Assembly (NCBI GenBank): GCA_035289745.1
Contig: DATDWF010000016.1
Location: 1 to 23,226, forward strand
Length of the DNA stretch: 23,226 nt
From: JAUYQE01 sp035289745
GTDB taxonomy: Archaea > Nanobdellota > Nanobdellia > Woesearchaeales > GW2011-AR9
Direction of reading: 5' to 3'
A program made the position numbers and the translations under genes. Below are positions 1 to 6,124 of the stretch, one piece after another (position 1 is the first letter of the stretch; each line of letters starts with the position of its first letter). The notes below the pieces were generated by a model. The model made no database searches and was not told the DNA's origin. It was given only the letters and a program-made list of their open reading frames with translations.

Positions 1-136
1 CCGCTTGGCCAAGAGGCGAGCTCGGAATTTCCATTGTTCAAAAGAAACACATTGTTCTGTTCCTGCGATAAAGCTGCAAGCTTTGGACGAGACTACAAGC
101 CAGAACAGACCGAGCGAGCGGCCTGCGGGCAGACTT
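1..136 (+). ncRNA. Structured RNA of unknown class, copy A (5' end outside window)
   Basis: A long-range fold pairs the window start with positions 110-128. CCGC (1-4) pairs with GCGG (125-128) and GGCC (7-10) with GGCC (120-123). After a one-sided AAGAG bulge (11-15), GC-GA-GCTCGG (16-25) pairs with CCGAGC-GA-GC (110-119), leaving a tandem G.A/A.G mismatch. The 3' end GCGGGCAGAC (125-134) and the GGCCAAGAGG core are shared with the element at 10155-10300 on the same strand. The interior has a local hairpin around 71-84. The 5' arm that would pair with GGCAGAC lies upstream of the window. I do not recognise it as 5S, SRP, RNase P or a C/D guide RNA. Being an RNA gene is inferred from the fold and the second copy. 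Confidence 0.5.
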
Positions 137-220
137 AAATACGTACCGAAAAAAAGTATTATTAAACTCTTCGTGCACAAATAGGACTTCGCTTTTTAGT
201 CGCGGCTTGCGGCGGACTTT

Positions 221-742
221 TCAATACGCCTTTTTCTCTTCCAGCCCCAACAGCCGCTCTAGATCGCAGCCAAGCTCAGCAGCAATGCGCTCCGCTCCCC
301 GAAAGCAGTGCATGATGTACTGTTGAGCTTTCTCTCTACACTGCTGAATTCCTATCGGATACACTATTGTCCCTGGGTGATGGGGCTCTGCTTTGCCGAC
401 GGTCGTACTCGCTTTCTCGGTCCAGCACAAGTATTGGAGATAGTCCGCAATAGCAGAGGAAAAAAAAGGTGAAGAGGGGACTCCCGTCTCATATACTTGA
501 TATCCATCAATCGGGAAAAAAATCTGCTCTTTGTTTCTGTTTTGCATTTTTTGCAGAAAGGCAACTATCTCGTGATCCAAAATAAGAAGCGACTCTTCTT
601 TTCCGAACGGGCGGGTGCCATTTTGAGCAGCTTGGGAACAGACATAGAATACGACCAGGTCCTCGATGCTGATGGGGTAGGGAGGACGAAAAGAGAGCTT
701 CCCAAAAGAACAGGGGGGTTGGCAGCACGAAGAAGAAACCAT
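221..742 (-). CDS. Hypothetical protein (173 aa)
   Basis: I do not recognise this family. The 173-aa product has no clear transmembrane segment. It has a cysteine-containing N-terminus (CCQPPC, residues 6-11), a central part with a run of aromatic residues, and a helical C-terminus rich in Ala, Glu and Leu (about residues 135-170). ATG 742 is favoured because an AT-rich box (TTTATTA on the plus strand, 764-770) lies about 25 nt upstream, as for other leaderless genes here. It is divergent from the radical SAM gene at 826, with an 83-bp shared promoter region. Supporting evidence is ORF length, promoter position and absence of a better overlapping ORF; function is unknown. Confidence 0.55.
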   Translation of the reverse strand: MVSSSCCQPPCSFGKLSFRPPYPISIEDLVVFYVCSQAAQNGTRPFGKEESLLILDHEIVAFLQKMQNRNKEQIFFPIDGYQVYETGVPSSPFFSSAIADYLQYLCWTEKASTTVGKAEPHHPGTIVYPIGIQQCREKAQQYIMHCFRGAERIAAELGCDLERLLGLEEKKAY

Positions 743-762
743 AAATTGTGAGTTTTTTTGTG

Positions 763-803
763 ATTTATTACCTTATCCACTCCGAGTAATAATGTTTATA
801 AAG
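763..803. promoter_or_regulatory. Divergent pair of TATA-like boxes
   Basis: TTTATTA at 764-770, read on the minus strand, serves the gene starting at 742. TTTATAAAG at 795-803 serves the gene starting at 826. Each is 25-28 nt from its start codon, predicting leaderless transcripts. Confidence 0.55.
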
Positions 804-825
804 TAGATATCTGAGCAGGCATTTC

Positions 826-2283
826 ATGCACTACACCATCCTCGACTGCTACACGGACGAAGCGTCCGGCCTCGGCGTGCCGCCGTACTTAGGAACGTAT
901 CCGCGCTATTGGTACGGCAAGCTCCGAAAAGAGGGGCATACTGTCTTGTATCTGACTATTGATGATCTGCGCCTCTGGAGGCAGTATAACAATAAGAAGA
1001 GAGAACCAAAAGAGAGCGAGAAGACCAATATTCTTATCTACAATCTGACAAAGAACAGTGCAGAAGCTATCTTACAAAGGACGGACGTCCTCCTCGTGAA
1101 TCTCGGCGTGCATGTGCCCGGAAAATACCTGACTGCCCTCCCTGGAACGTTACGAGAAGTGGTCCCCCTCATCAAAGACCTGCCGATGAAGAAAATCCTG
1201 ACCGGGCCAGTAGTTTTTGGCACGCAGCTGGAAGGCGGCAAATTCTTTGAGCAGATAGACCTCAGCATTTTTGACGACGTCCAGCGCTGCGATTTCCTTT
1301 TCGAGGAAGTGAACACTCTCGCTGAAAAGAGCGCCGCAATTCTGGAGCAAATTCCCGACAAGCGCGTGATTGAGATCGAAACCGGGCGCGGCTGCAATGT
1401 CGGCAAGTGCAGTTTCTGTACCGAGCCGATCAAGAGCAGTTTCATCAACCGGCAGAAAGAGGCTGTTGTCAAAGAGGTGGAAGCTTTTTATCGTCAGGGG
1501 GCGCGCTATTTCCGGTTGGGAAAACAGGCGGATTTCTACGCCTCAGATAGGCCCATCGAACTGCTCAAAGAGATCCGGGAACACTGCCCAGACATCGAAG
1601 TCCTGCATATTGATAATGTGAATCCGAATTCTGTCGTCAAGCCGGGCGGCGAAGAGATCACCAAAGCCATTGTTGAATATTGTACAGAAGGCAATGTAGC
1701 CGCTTTTGGCGTGGAGAGCTTTGATCCGGCGGTTGTGAAAGCAAATCTGCTGAACACCATGCCGGCTATCGCGATGAAAGCGATTCGCATCATTAATCAG
1801 TATGGGGCTGAACGCGGGAAGAGCGGCTTGCCAAAATTCCTGCCGGGGATTAACATCATCTTCGGCTTGCTGGGCGAAACCAAAGAAACGCATACGCTGA
1901 ATAGGGCCGCTTTTCAGCAGATTCTCGACGAAAGGCTGTTGCTGCGGCGCATCAATATCCGGCAGGTGGCAGTTCTTCCGAATACCTATCTGGAACAGCA
2001 TGGCGGCGTGAAATTCCTGCGGAAGAACAAGAAATATTACTGGAAATGGCGGAACGAGATCCGGCAGCAGGTTGATTTTCCGCTGCTGCAGCGGTTAGTC
2101 CCGAAAGGAACGATACTTACTGACGTCTTTACAGAGATGTATGACGGCAAAACCACGTTCTGCCGGCAGACGGGAACGTATCCGTTAGTGATCGGTGTTC
2201 ATGGCAGATTGCCGCTGCAGCAGAAGATTGCCATTCGAGTTACTAACCATATGTTGCGAAGCATTGTGGGGGAAATGGTCTAA
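826..2283 (+). CDS. B12-binding-domain/radical SAM family protein (archaeal, MJ_1487-like)
   Basis: A 485-aa cytosolic protein with a Rossmann-like N-terminal half (about residues 1-175), as in cobalamin-binding radical SAM proteins, followed by a radical SAM domain. The 4Fe-4S cluster motif is C190-x4-C195-x2-C198 inside GRGCNVGKCSFCTEP; the usual spacing is Cx3Cx2C, but expanded spacing occurs in this archaeal group. A strand with FRLGKQADFY and a later GVESFDP segment fit the SAM barrel. Family membership is recalled from motif pattern, and the substrate is unknown. ATG 826 is supported by a TATA-like box at 795-803. The gene stands alone, so context does not suggest a pathway. A methyltransferase or rRNA/tRNA-modifying role is possible but not shown. 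Confidence 0.85.
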   Translation: MHYTILDCYTDEASGLGVPPYLGTYPRYWYGKLRKEGHTVLYLTIDDLRLWRQYNNKKREPKESEKTNILIYNLTKNSAEAILQRTDVLLVNLGVHVPGKYLTALPGTLREVVPLIKDLPMKKILTGPVVFGTQLEGGKFFEQIDLSIFDDVQRCDFLFEEVNTLAEKSAAILEQIPDKRVIEIETGRGCNVGKCSFCTEPIKSSFINRQKEAVVKEVEAFYRQGARYFRLGKQADFYASDRPIELLKEIREHCPDIEVLHIDNVNPNSVVKPGGEEITKAIVEYCTEGNVAAFGVESFDPAVVKANLLNTMPAIAMKAIRIINQYGAERGKSGLPKFLPGINIIFGLLGETKETHTLNRAAFQQILDERLLLRRINIRQVAVLPNTYLEQHGGVKFLRKNKKYYWKWRNEIRQQVDFPLLQRLVPKGTILTDVFTEMYDGKTTFCRQTGTYPLVIGVHGRLPLQQKIAIRVTNHMLRSIVGEMV

Positions 2284-2377
2284 AGCGCTGGTTTGCCAGT
2301 CCCCGCCGAAACGTTTTAATACTCCTCGGGGCCTGTAACCTAAAAATAATAAGTTTTAACAATGTGGGGTGAAACAC

Positions 2378-2593
2378 ATGTTCGGATTATTCAAAAAGAA
2401 AGGCGAAGCAAAGAAGGAAGAGAGCCATGACGATTGCTGCGGCTCCGGCTGCTGTAGTGATGGTGGCGATTGCGGCTGCGAGCACGAAGGGCAGAAGATG
2501 GAGGGTAGCTGCGGCTGTGGCGAGAGTTCTGGGTGCTCCCATGAAGAGCCTGCCGGAAAAGAGAAGAAGCACGGCGGCTGCGGGTGCTGTTAG
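2378..2593 (+). CDS. Small cysteine-rich, probable metal-binding protein (71 aa)
   Basis: The product begins MFGLFKKK, has a charged lysine/glutamate stretch, then a Gly/Cys-rich region with 12 cysteines in CC, CGC and CGCC clusters plus several histidines. This resembles metallothionein-like or SlyD-tail-like metal sinks and suggests binding of Zn, Ni or Cu. I choose ATG 2378 over GTG 2369 because a Shine-Dalgarno-like GGGGTGA sits at the right spacing before ATG 2378, and MFGLFKKK is a recurrent start in such small archaeal proteins. A TATA-like GTTTTAATA lies near 2312-2320. No domain beyond the Cys pattern is visible; the metal and partner are unknown. Confidence 0.75.
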   Translation: MFGLFKKKGEAKKEESHDDCCGSGCCSDGGDCGCEHEGQKMEGSCGCGESSGCSHEEPAGKEKKHGGCGCC

Positions 2594-2661
2594 GCAAAGC
2601 TAAGTTTGCTTTCCGCTGCTATTTCGAGGATGCTGGAGAGTTCTTGCAATTGTACCGAGAG

Positions 2662-2670
2662 ATTTAAAAA
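2662..2670 (+). promoter_or_regulatory. TATA-like box of tRNA-Pro(GGG)
   Basis: ATTTAAAAA lies about 29 nt before the first base of the tRNA at 2695. Confidence 0.55.
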
Positions 2671-2714
2671 CACGGCTCTTTTTTGCTTTCTTACGGGGCC
2701 GTAGTCTAGCTTGG

Positions 2715-2742
2715 CACGCACTTTTTATAAGTGTTTGAGCAA
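2715..2742 (+). other. tRNA-Pro(GGG) D-loop intron (28 nt)
   Basis: Central helix GCTT (2709-2712)/GAGC (2737-2740), left bulge GGC, right bulge AAT, and an inner hairpin built on CACTT/AAGTG. Cutting GG/C and AA/T restores a consensus D-loop. Confidence 0.7.
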
Positions 2743-2760
2743 TAGGATTCACCCTTGGGG

Positions 2761-2776
2761 TCTTTCATAGCCAACA
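2761..2776 (+). other. tRNA-Pro(GGG) anticodon-loop intron (37/38, 16 nt)
   Basis: A textbook bulge-helix-bulge: central TTGG/CCAA, bulges GGT and CAT, outer stem CACCC/GGGTG. Confidence 0.85.
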
Positions 2777-2797
2777 TGGGTGCGACCGGGGTTCAAA

Positions 2798-2887
2798 GCA
2801 AGCAATCTATGCAAGTTAGGCGGGCGTAAGCTCACTCGGTTCGCTTAGCCCACCACGAGCAGAACAGTATAGCTTGCTTCCAGAAAA
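2798..2887 (+). other. tRNA-Pro(GGG) T-loop intron (59/60, 90 nt) carrying the 36-nt hairpin
   Basis: It is flanked by TTCAAA and TCCTCG. AAGCAA near the 5' splice site pairs with TTGCTT near the 3' site. The inside holds a 36-nt hairpin (2819-2854) shared with 4550-4585 and 6279-6314. Confidence 0.75.
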
Positions 2888-2929
2888 TCCTCGCGGCCCC
2901 AGTTTTATGGTATGTTGAGCTGAACGTAT

Positions 2930-3017
2930 GGAACTCCCGTTATATCCTCAGCCAGCTTACGAATGAATGGAGTTCTGACGGTTTTCGTTCCGAAAAGTAA
3001 ATTTGGAGTCTCCGTCA
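2930..3017. other. Foldable intergenic segment after tRNA-Pro(GGG)
   Basis: Two successive stems are visible. GGAACTCC (2930-2937) pairs with GGAGTTC (2969-2975). TGACGG (2976-2981) pairs with CCGTCA (3012-3017), and inside it TTTTCG (2982-2987) pairs with CGAAAA (2991-2996). There is no credible ORF. It may be a small RNA or tRNA trailer; no known class was recognised. The rest of 2902-3115 shows nothing else I can support. Confidence 0.3.
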
Positions 3018-3115
3018 ATCAAAAGAGCGCAGCGATACAGTAAGATAGAGCATTAAGGGGCTTTGGCGTTAGTTATACCTAGTTTAGTTACTTACAAGAA
3101 GTTACAATAGAAAAG

Positions 3116-3123
3116 TTTAAATA
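3116..3123 (+). promoter_or_regulatory. TATA-like box of the Ulp1-like gene
   Basis: TTTAAATA is centred 27 nt before ATG 3147, predicting a leaderless mRNA. Confidence 0.55.
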
Positions 3124-3146
3124 TTGTACGACCTGAGGTATTATTT

Positions 3147-3704
3147 ATGCCATTAATCAATAATGTTGAAGCAGGTAGGCAATTTGCTAAAACAGCTAGA
3201 GCAGTACTCGCTAGAGATATTGAAAAAGCAGATTCCACAAATTGGTTTACACTTGAGGATATGCTTACCATTGCAGAAAGATTTGGAATAAGCGGTGTAT
3301 TCAATTCAGATGGGTTGCATTGGAGATTAGTTCTTAATATAAATGAGGATAGTACCTTAAAAGTTTATGACCCGTTGTATAGTCGAAAAGGGAGGCAAAT
3401 TTATGACTATCTTCCCCCTGTTGATTCTGTAAGTATGCCTTCAAGGGACCTCCAAAAACAATTTCAAATTAGAGGAGGTACATTATTTAGTTCTGAAGCA
3501 GAGCGTTTAGTATTATTGAGGCAAAAAGGGTATGCGCTTAAACTTCCGGGAAATTTTGCAATGGAACGTTTGCAGGATGATGGATACAATTGTGGGCCAT
3601 TAGTAGTATATGCTGCATTGGTTGGAGATAAATATACACCTCATTTTTCTAGTGTAGCAAAATTCTTGGAAGTCAAACAAGCAAGTGGTATTGATATCAT
3701 ATAA
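3147..3704 (+). CDS. Ulp1/C48-like (clan CE) cysteine protease
   Basis: The 185-aa product has the ordered catalytic signature of clan CE (Ulp1/SENP/YopJ-type) cysteine peptidases. His58 lies in LHWRLVLNI, Asp75 in VYDPLYS, the oxyanion-hole residue Gln143 in LQDDG, and the nucleophile Cys149 in GYNCGPLVVYAA. Order and spacing match the H-(W)...D...Q...C-G pattern. The N-terminal 50 residues are helical and no signal peptide is visible, so it is probably intracellular or an effector. Known relatives cleave SUMO/ubiquitin-like tails or act as isopeptidases or acetyltransferases; the substrate here is unknown. The gene is visibly more AT-rich than its neighbours and stands alone between tRNA-Pro(GGG) and a convergent gene, which suggests transfer. 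Start ATG 3147 follows a TATA-like box. Confidence 0.7.
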   Translation: MPLINNVEAGRQFAKTARAVLARDIEKADSTNWFTLEDMLTIAERFGISGVFNSDGLHWRLVLNINEDSTLKVYDPLYSRKGRQIYDYLPPVDSVSMPSRDLQKQFQIRGGTLFSSEAERLVLLRQKGYALKLPGNFAMERLQDDGYNCGPLVVYAALVGDKYTPHFSSVAKFLEVKQASGIDII

Positions 3705-3792
3705 TCGTTAGCCAAAGCTCCTTTTCTTTTTTTGAGCCAAAAAGTTTATTTCTCTTAACAAATCTTTAGTGCCTTTCCCTTCAACGAAAAAC

Positions 3793-4407
3793 TTACTTCT
3801 CCCACTCCACCACTTTCCCCGCCCGCAATTCTACGGCATCCGCGCGCCGCAATCGTGCAATCTGAGAGCGGTCCAGAATCATCGTATGGGGTACCTCTAC
3901 CAGATATTCCGGAATATACCACACGTCTTCTTCAGCCGTCATCCAGCCCCGTTTGTCAAAGCGCTGCAAGTTTACCGGCTGCGAATAGGAGCGCAGGGTT
4001 TTTTTCCCCGTCTTTCCAATATAATATTCGTGAAAATAAGACATCACTAATTCTCGGATTGTCTTATAGACCGGCTCTCTATACCGCAGCGTGGCATGGT
4101 TGCTTTTGGAAATCGCTCCCCAGTGGCCGTTGATTTTGAAGACCGTTATAACATGATCTTCATCATCGTCCGTGGCGGTGAGATCGACAACTAACGGCGG
4201 ATAGCCCTGAAAGCGCAACGCCGCAGCTGCCAGCAAAGCGCCTTCCAGGCAATGGGCCGTTTTCTTCTGCAGCACTTTCCGAGGAGAATACACCGTTAAG
4301 CCTTTCAGCTCAAAGTTGGTGGGAAGCTTATTGAGGCAATTCTGTATTTTTGCCGGCGTATTCAGCTTCTTGAGAATGGCAATCTCCTTAGGCGTAAATC
4401 CGAACAT
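3793..4407 (-). CDS. Transglutaminase-like protein
   Basis: The 204-aa cytosolic protein has a papain-fold-like core. A probable nucleophile Cys53 lies in TAHCLEGALLAAAAL, where a Cys starts a long helix. A probable His85 follows in DEDHVITVF, then HWGAISKSNH, a strand pattern typical of transglutaminase-like domains. The C-terminus (REPVY...) is not recognised as a separate domain. The family assignment is by pattern only, and hydrolase rather than cross-linking activity would be expected for small archaeal members. ATG 4407 lies about 27 nt from an AT-rich box at 4429-4440. The gene converges on the Ulp1-like gene, 88 bp apart. Two unlinked Cys-protease-fold genes side by side is notable, but no common function can be claimed. 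Confidence 0.65.
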   Translation of the reverse strand: MFGFTPKEIAILKKLNTPAKIQNCLNKLPTNFELKGLTVYSPRKVLQKKTAHCLEGALLAAAALRFQGYPPLVVDLTATDDDEDHVITVFKINGHWGAISKSNHATLRYREPVYKTIRELVMSYFHEYYIGKTGKKTLRSYSQPVNLQRFDKRGWMTAEEDVWYIPEYLVEVPHTMILDRSQIARLRRADAVELRAGKVVEWEK

Positions 4408-4428
4408 GAATGAAAATAAAAGAAAAAC

Positions 4429-4440
4429 CTATATAAATAT
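4429..4440. promoter_or_regulatory. Near-palindromic TATA-like box, probably bidirectional
   Basis: CTATATAAATAT lies about 27 nt from ATG 4407 on the minus strand and about 35 nt from the first base of tRNA-Pro(CGG) on the plus strand. It may serve both. Confidence 0.5.
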
Positions 4441-4469
4441 TGCTTGACCTGACACCTCTGCCAAAGCTT

Positions 4470-4627
4470 GGGGCTGTAGTCTAACTTGGCATGATTAGCG
4501 GTTCGGGACCGCTCGGTCGGGGTTCAAAGCAAGTATCCTATGCAAGATAGGCGGGCATAAGCTCACTGCGTTCGCTTAGCCCGCTACGGATGCAAAAAGG
4601 ATACTTCTGAAAATCCTCGCAGCCCCA
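4470..4627 (+). tRNA. tRNA-Pro (anticodon CGG) with a T-loop intron
   Basis: The 158-nt precursor yields a 73-nt tRNA. The acceptor GGGGCTG pairs with CAGCCCC and the discriminator is A4627. The D-arm GTC/GAT has a TTGGCA loop, and the anticodon arm is AGCGG-TTCGGGA-CCGCT, giving anticodon CGG without an intron. The T-stem CGGGG/CCTCG is interrupted in its loop by an 85-nt intron (4529-4613). Joining TTCAAA to T restores TTCAAAT. Around the junctions TTCA pairs with TGAA as the 4-bp central helix, the right bulge is AAT, and AAGTATCC pairs with GGATACTT inside. The acceptor and D-arm resemble tRNA-Pro(GGG) at 2695, which suggests common descent. Confidence 0.87.
4529..4613 (+). other. tRNA-Pro(CGG) T-loop intron (59/60, 85 nt)
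   Basis: The position matches the T-loop intron of tRNA-Pro(GGG), and the internal 36-nt hairpin at 4550-4585 is homologous. The central helix is TTCA/TGAA and the inner helix is 8 bp. Confidence 0.8.
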
Positions 4628-4670
4628 GTTTTTCTTTAAGAAATGGATATACTCTCTCACGATTACTTTC

Positions 4671-5165
4671 TCATAAATAATCCTTAATCCTCTTATGCAC
4701 TTCTTCGTGCACCATCCAGACGACGAGAAGGATGGCATCGATGGACGCATACTGGGCGCTGATTCCCCATTCAGGGCAGAAAGACGTTGCCCAAGGCAAG
4801 GGCCAGAACAGGTTTTTGTAGCCGCCGAAGGAGCAATCCAAGATAGGATGCAGGAACCAGCCGGCAGCAATGACCAAAGAAATGGCGGCCCATTGCTTGT
4901 TCCCTTTCCAGTATAGCAGGCTGGCTGCAAGCAGGAACAGCAGCGGGAAGATGAAACTGTGAGTAAACAGGCCGTGGAGATTGATGGGCGTTCCTGTTAT
5001 CAGAGTATAGAACCAGCCCAGTGGAATGTCAATATCCGGCGCCAGTCCGGCAATTCCTCCCAGAACGACGAGATAGCGGGGAAATTTCTCTTTGCCAAAG
5101 ACATAGTGGCGGAAGAGGTCGAGAATGAGGATGGTTATGAGAACATGGGTGACGGCATAGGGCAT
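4671..5165 (-). CDS. YdjM/DUF457-like membrane-bound metal-dependent hydrolase
   Basis: A 164-aa integral membrane protein with about four hydrophobic helices. Conserved metal-ligand candidates fit the YdjM/DUF457 family: His7 (VTHVL), Asp44 and Asp46 (APDIDIP), His69 (FTHS), and His106/Asp110 (LHPILD). The family is thought to act on membrane lipids or phospho-lipids, but the substrate of archaeal members is not known. A TATA-like ATATAAAG (5189-5196, read on minus) is 27 nt from ATG 5165. The gene is divergent from a second protein of similar type at 5246, so the two may share function and promoter region. The tRNA-Pro(CGG) gene ends 43 bp from its stop. Confidence 0.75.
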   Translation of the reverse strand: MPYAVTHVLITILILDLFRHYVFGKEKFPRYLVVLGGIAGLAPDIDIPLGWFYTLITGTPINLHGLFTHSFIFPLLFLLAASLLYWKGNKQWAAISLVIAAGWFLHPILDCSFGGYKNLFWPLPWATSFCPEWGISAQYASIDAILLVVWMVHEEVHKRIKDYL

Positions 5166-5188
5166 GGATGAGAGAAAAATATTCGGAG

Positions 5189-5224
5189 ATATAAAGCTAC
5201 TTGTTCCTAGAAAAACATAAAAAC
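5189..5224. promoter_or_regulatory. Divergent promoter region of two DUF457-like genes
   Basis: ATATAAAG (5189-5196) lies 27 nt from ATG 5165 on minus. CATAAAAAC (5216-5224) lies about 26 nt before ATG 5246 on plus and supports that start over an upstream TTG at 5201. Confidence 0.5.
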
Positions 5225-5245
5225 ACCGGTGCTTTCTTTTCTCCG

Positions 5246-5713
5246 ATGTACCCGCAGACGCATTTTCTGTTTCCTTTCTTTCTGGGTCTTATTCTCGTGA
5301 AATTGACTGTTCTTTCCTGGCAATTAGCACTGCTGGCTGGCATCATCGGCGTTCTGGTTGACCTTGATCATTACATCGAGCATATCCTGCATGCCAAGAC
5401 CAATAAGTTCTCTCTTCGCGCAACGTGGAACAATTCTATTAAACTGCACCGCTTCTACCAGAGAAGCTTCATTCACTTCGAGAAAGGCGCTTTTTTCGTA
5501 ACGGGAGTTCTGGTGGCTCTGGCTTTCTTCTCCTGGCCGATTTCACTTGGGTTGGCACTAGGCTATTATTCACATCTCTTGCTGGATTATCCATCGATGA
5601 AAAAAGAGAAAAAGATGCACCTCAGAATAGGCCGTTTGTATATTCAGGAGCCCTATGGCGAAGTCCTATTGGATTTGCTCTTAGCAGTTGGCGTTCTTCT
5701 TCTCGTTCTGTAA
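5246..5713 (+). CDS. DUF457-like polytopic membrane protein
   Basis: From ATG 5246 the product has 155 aa and about four membrane helices. Probable metal ligands are His6 (MYPQTHF), Asp39/Asp41/His42 (VDLDHY), and the His and Asp of YYSHLLLDYP near residue 110. This matches the general plan of membrane-bound metal-dependent hydrolases such as YdjM/DUF457, more weakly than the divergent neighbour. A longer reading from TTG 5201 adds MFLEKHKNTGAFFSP, which lacks a suitable promoter, so the ATG is preferred. The stop lies 17 bp before the duplicated tRNA-end element at 5731. The C-terminal hydrophobic tail (LLDLLLAVGVLLLVL) is a further helix. Function beyond a membrane hydrolase is unknown. Confidence 0.65.
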   Translation: MYPQTHFLFPFFLGLILVKLTVLSWQLALLAGIIGVLVDLDHYIEHILHAKTNKFSLRATWNNSIKLHRFYQRSFIHFEKGAFFVTGVLVALAFFSWPISLGLALGYYSHLLLDYPSMKKEKKMHLRIGRLYIQEPYGEVLLDLLLAVGVLLLVL

Positions 5714-5730
5714 GAAAGTTATTTAAAAAT

Positions 5731-5809
5731 ATGGACCTGCCGGGCAGACAAAACGGCTTCGCGTTTTGAGCCCGTCAGTTCCCTTCGCTTTGCTCATGGA
5801 CCTGCCGGG
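5731..5809 (-). repeat. Duplicated tRNA-Ala(CGC) 3' end with conserved hairpin
   Basis: The 14-nt ATGGACCTGCCGGG occurs at 5731-5744 and again at 5796-5809, where it is the T-stem/acceptor end of tRNA-Ala(CGC); the offset is 65 nt. Between them lies a hairpin with CAAAACG/CGTTTTG and GGGC/GCCC. The outer arm CTG of the hairpin pairs with CAG of the duplicate. A sister cassette stands at 6060-6124. Confidence 0.7.
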
Positions 5810-5831
5810 AATTGAACCCGGACTTCAGCCT

Positions 5832-5945
5832 CATTCTAACCTTTTAGGCATGTGATCTTCAAAATCCGTATATCGTAGGATTGAGCGAAGCGAAATCCTA
5901 CTTGAATGGATTTTGGTCAAGCTTTTTGCGAAGCCAAAAAGATTG
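5832..5945 (-). other. tRNA-Ala(CGC) anticodon-loop intron (37/38, 114 nt)
   Basis: The 5' and 3' ends pair over about 11 bp. Inside, CAAAATCC/GGATTTTG encloses GTAGGATT/AATCCTAC, a long stacked hairpin. No homing endonuclease ORF fits in it. Confidence 0.75.
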
Positions 5946-5962
5946 TGCGAAGGCTGCGTCAT

Positions 5963-6002
5963 CTTCCGCACGGGAAATTGGAGGTGCTCCATTTTCGCGC
6001 GT
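5963..6002 (-). other. tRNA-Ala(CGC) D-loop intron (40 nt)
   Basis: CCG/CGG serves as central helix (fourth pair A.A), the left bulge is GTA and the right bulge AGA. The inner helix is imperfect, with GAAAATGG against CCAATTTC. Removal gives the D-loop ACCGGTA. Confidence 0.6.
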
Positions 6003-6059
6003 ACCGGTAGACTACAGGCCCAAAGAGTTTGGGGGATTGTTAGGGGTAGTATCCTAACC

Positions 6060-6124
6060 GGACCCGTCGGGCAAACAAAATGACTTTGCATTTTGAGCCC
6101 ATCGGTTCCACTGGACCCGTCGGG
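6060..6124 (-). repeat. Duplicated tRNA-Ala(GGC) 3' end with conserved hairpin
   Basis: GGACCCGTCGGG occurs at 6060-6071 and at 6113-6124, where it is the 3' end of tRNA-Ala(GGC); the offset is 53 nt. The intervening hairpin has CAAAAT/ATTTTG and GGGC/GCCC. It aligns with the cassette at 5731-5809 but carries the other tRNA's bases in both arms (CCG/CGG instead of CTG/CAG). Confidence 0.7.

Larger units (their letters stand above)
2695..2901 (+). tRNA. tRNA-Pro (anticodon GGG) with three introns
   Basis: The 207-nt precursor gives a regular 73-nt tRNA after removal of three introns. The acceptor GGGGCCG pairs with CGGCCCC (2894-2900), the discriminator is A2901, and CCA is not encoded. Intron 1 (2715-2742) lies in the D-loop after GG, and joining restores a TTGGTA loop. 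Intron 2 (2761-2776) is at the canonical 37/38 site: outer helix CACCC/GGGTG, central helix TTGG/CCAA, 3-nt bulges GGT and CAT. Intron 3 (2798-2887) is in the T-loop between 59 and 60, where joining gives TTCAAAT between CGGGG and CCTCG. The anticodon loop becomes TTGGGGT with anticodon GGG. Splice sites were placed by hand from bulge-helix-bulge geometry. Confidence 0.85.
5797..6021 (-). tRNA. tRNA-Ala (anticodon CGC) with two introns
   Basis: The 225-nt precursor gives a 71-nt tRNA. Acceptor GGGCCTG pairs with CAGGTCC including the G3.U70 wobble, the main alanine identity element; the discriminator is A. T-arm CCGGG-TTCAATT-CCCGG is uninterrupted. A D-loop intron (5963-6002, 40 nt) is removed between GGT and ATGAC. 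A 37/38 intron (5832-5945, 114 nt) lies in the anticodon loop, which becomes TTCGCAA between CAGCC and GGCTG, giving anticodon CGC. The big intron has an 11-bp inner helix with one mismatch. No TATA-like box lies directly upstream, so it is probably co-transcribed with tRNA-Ala(GGC). Confidence 0.83.

Noticed and set aside
3769..4133. Two plus-strand ORFs of about 92 aa near 3769-4133
   Set aside because: They are antisense to the transglutaminase-like gene, whose frame has recognisable motifs and a promoter.
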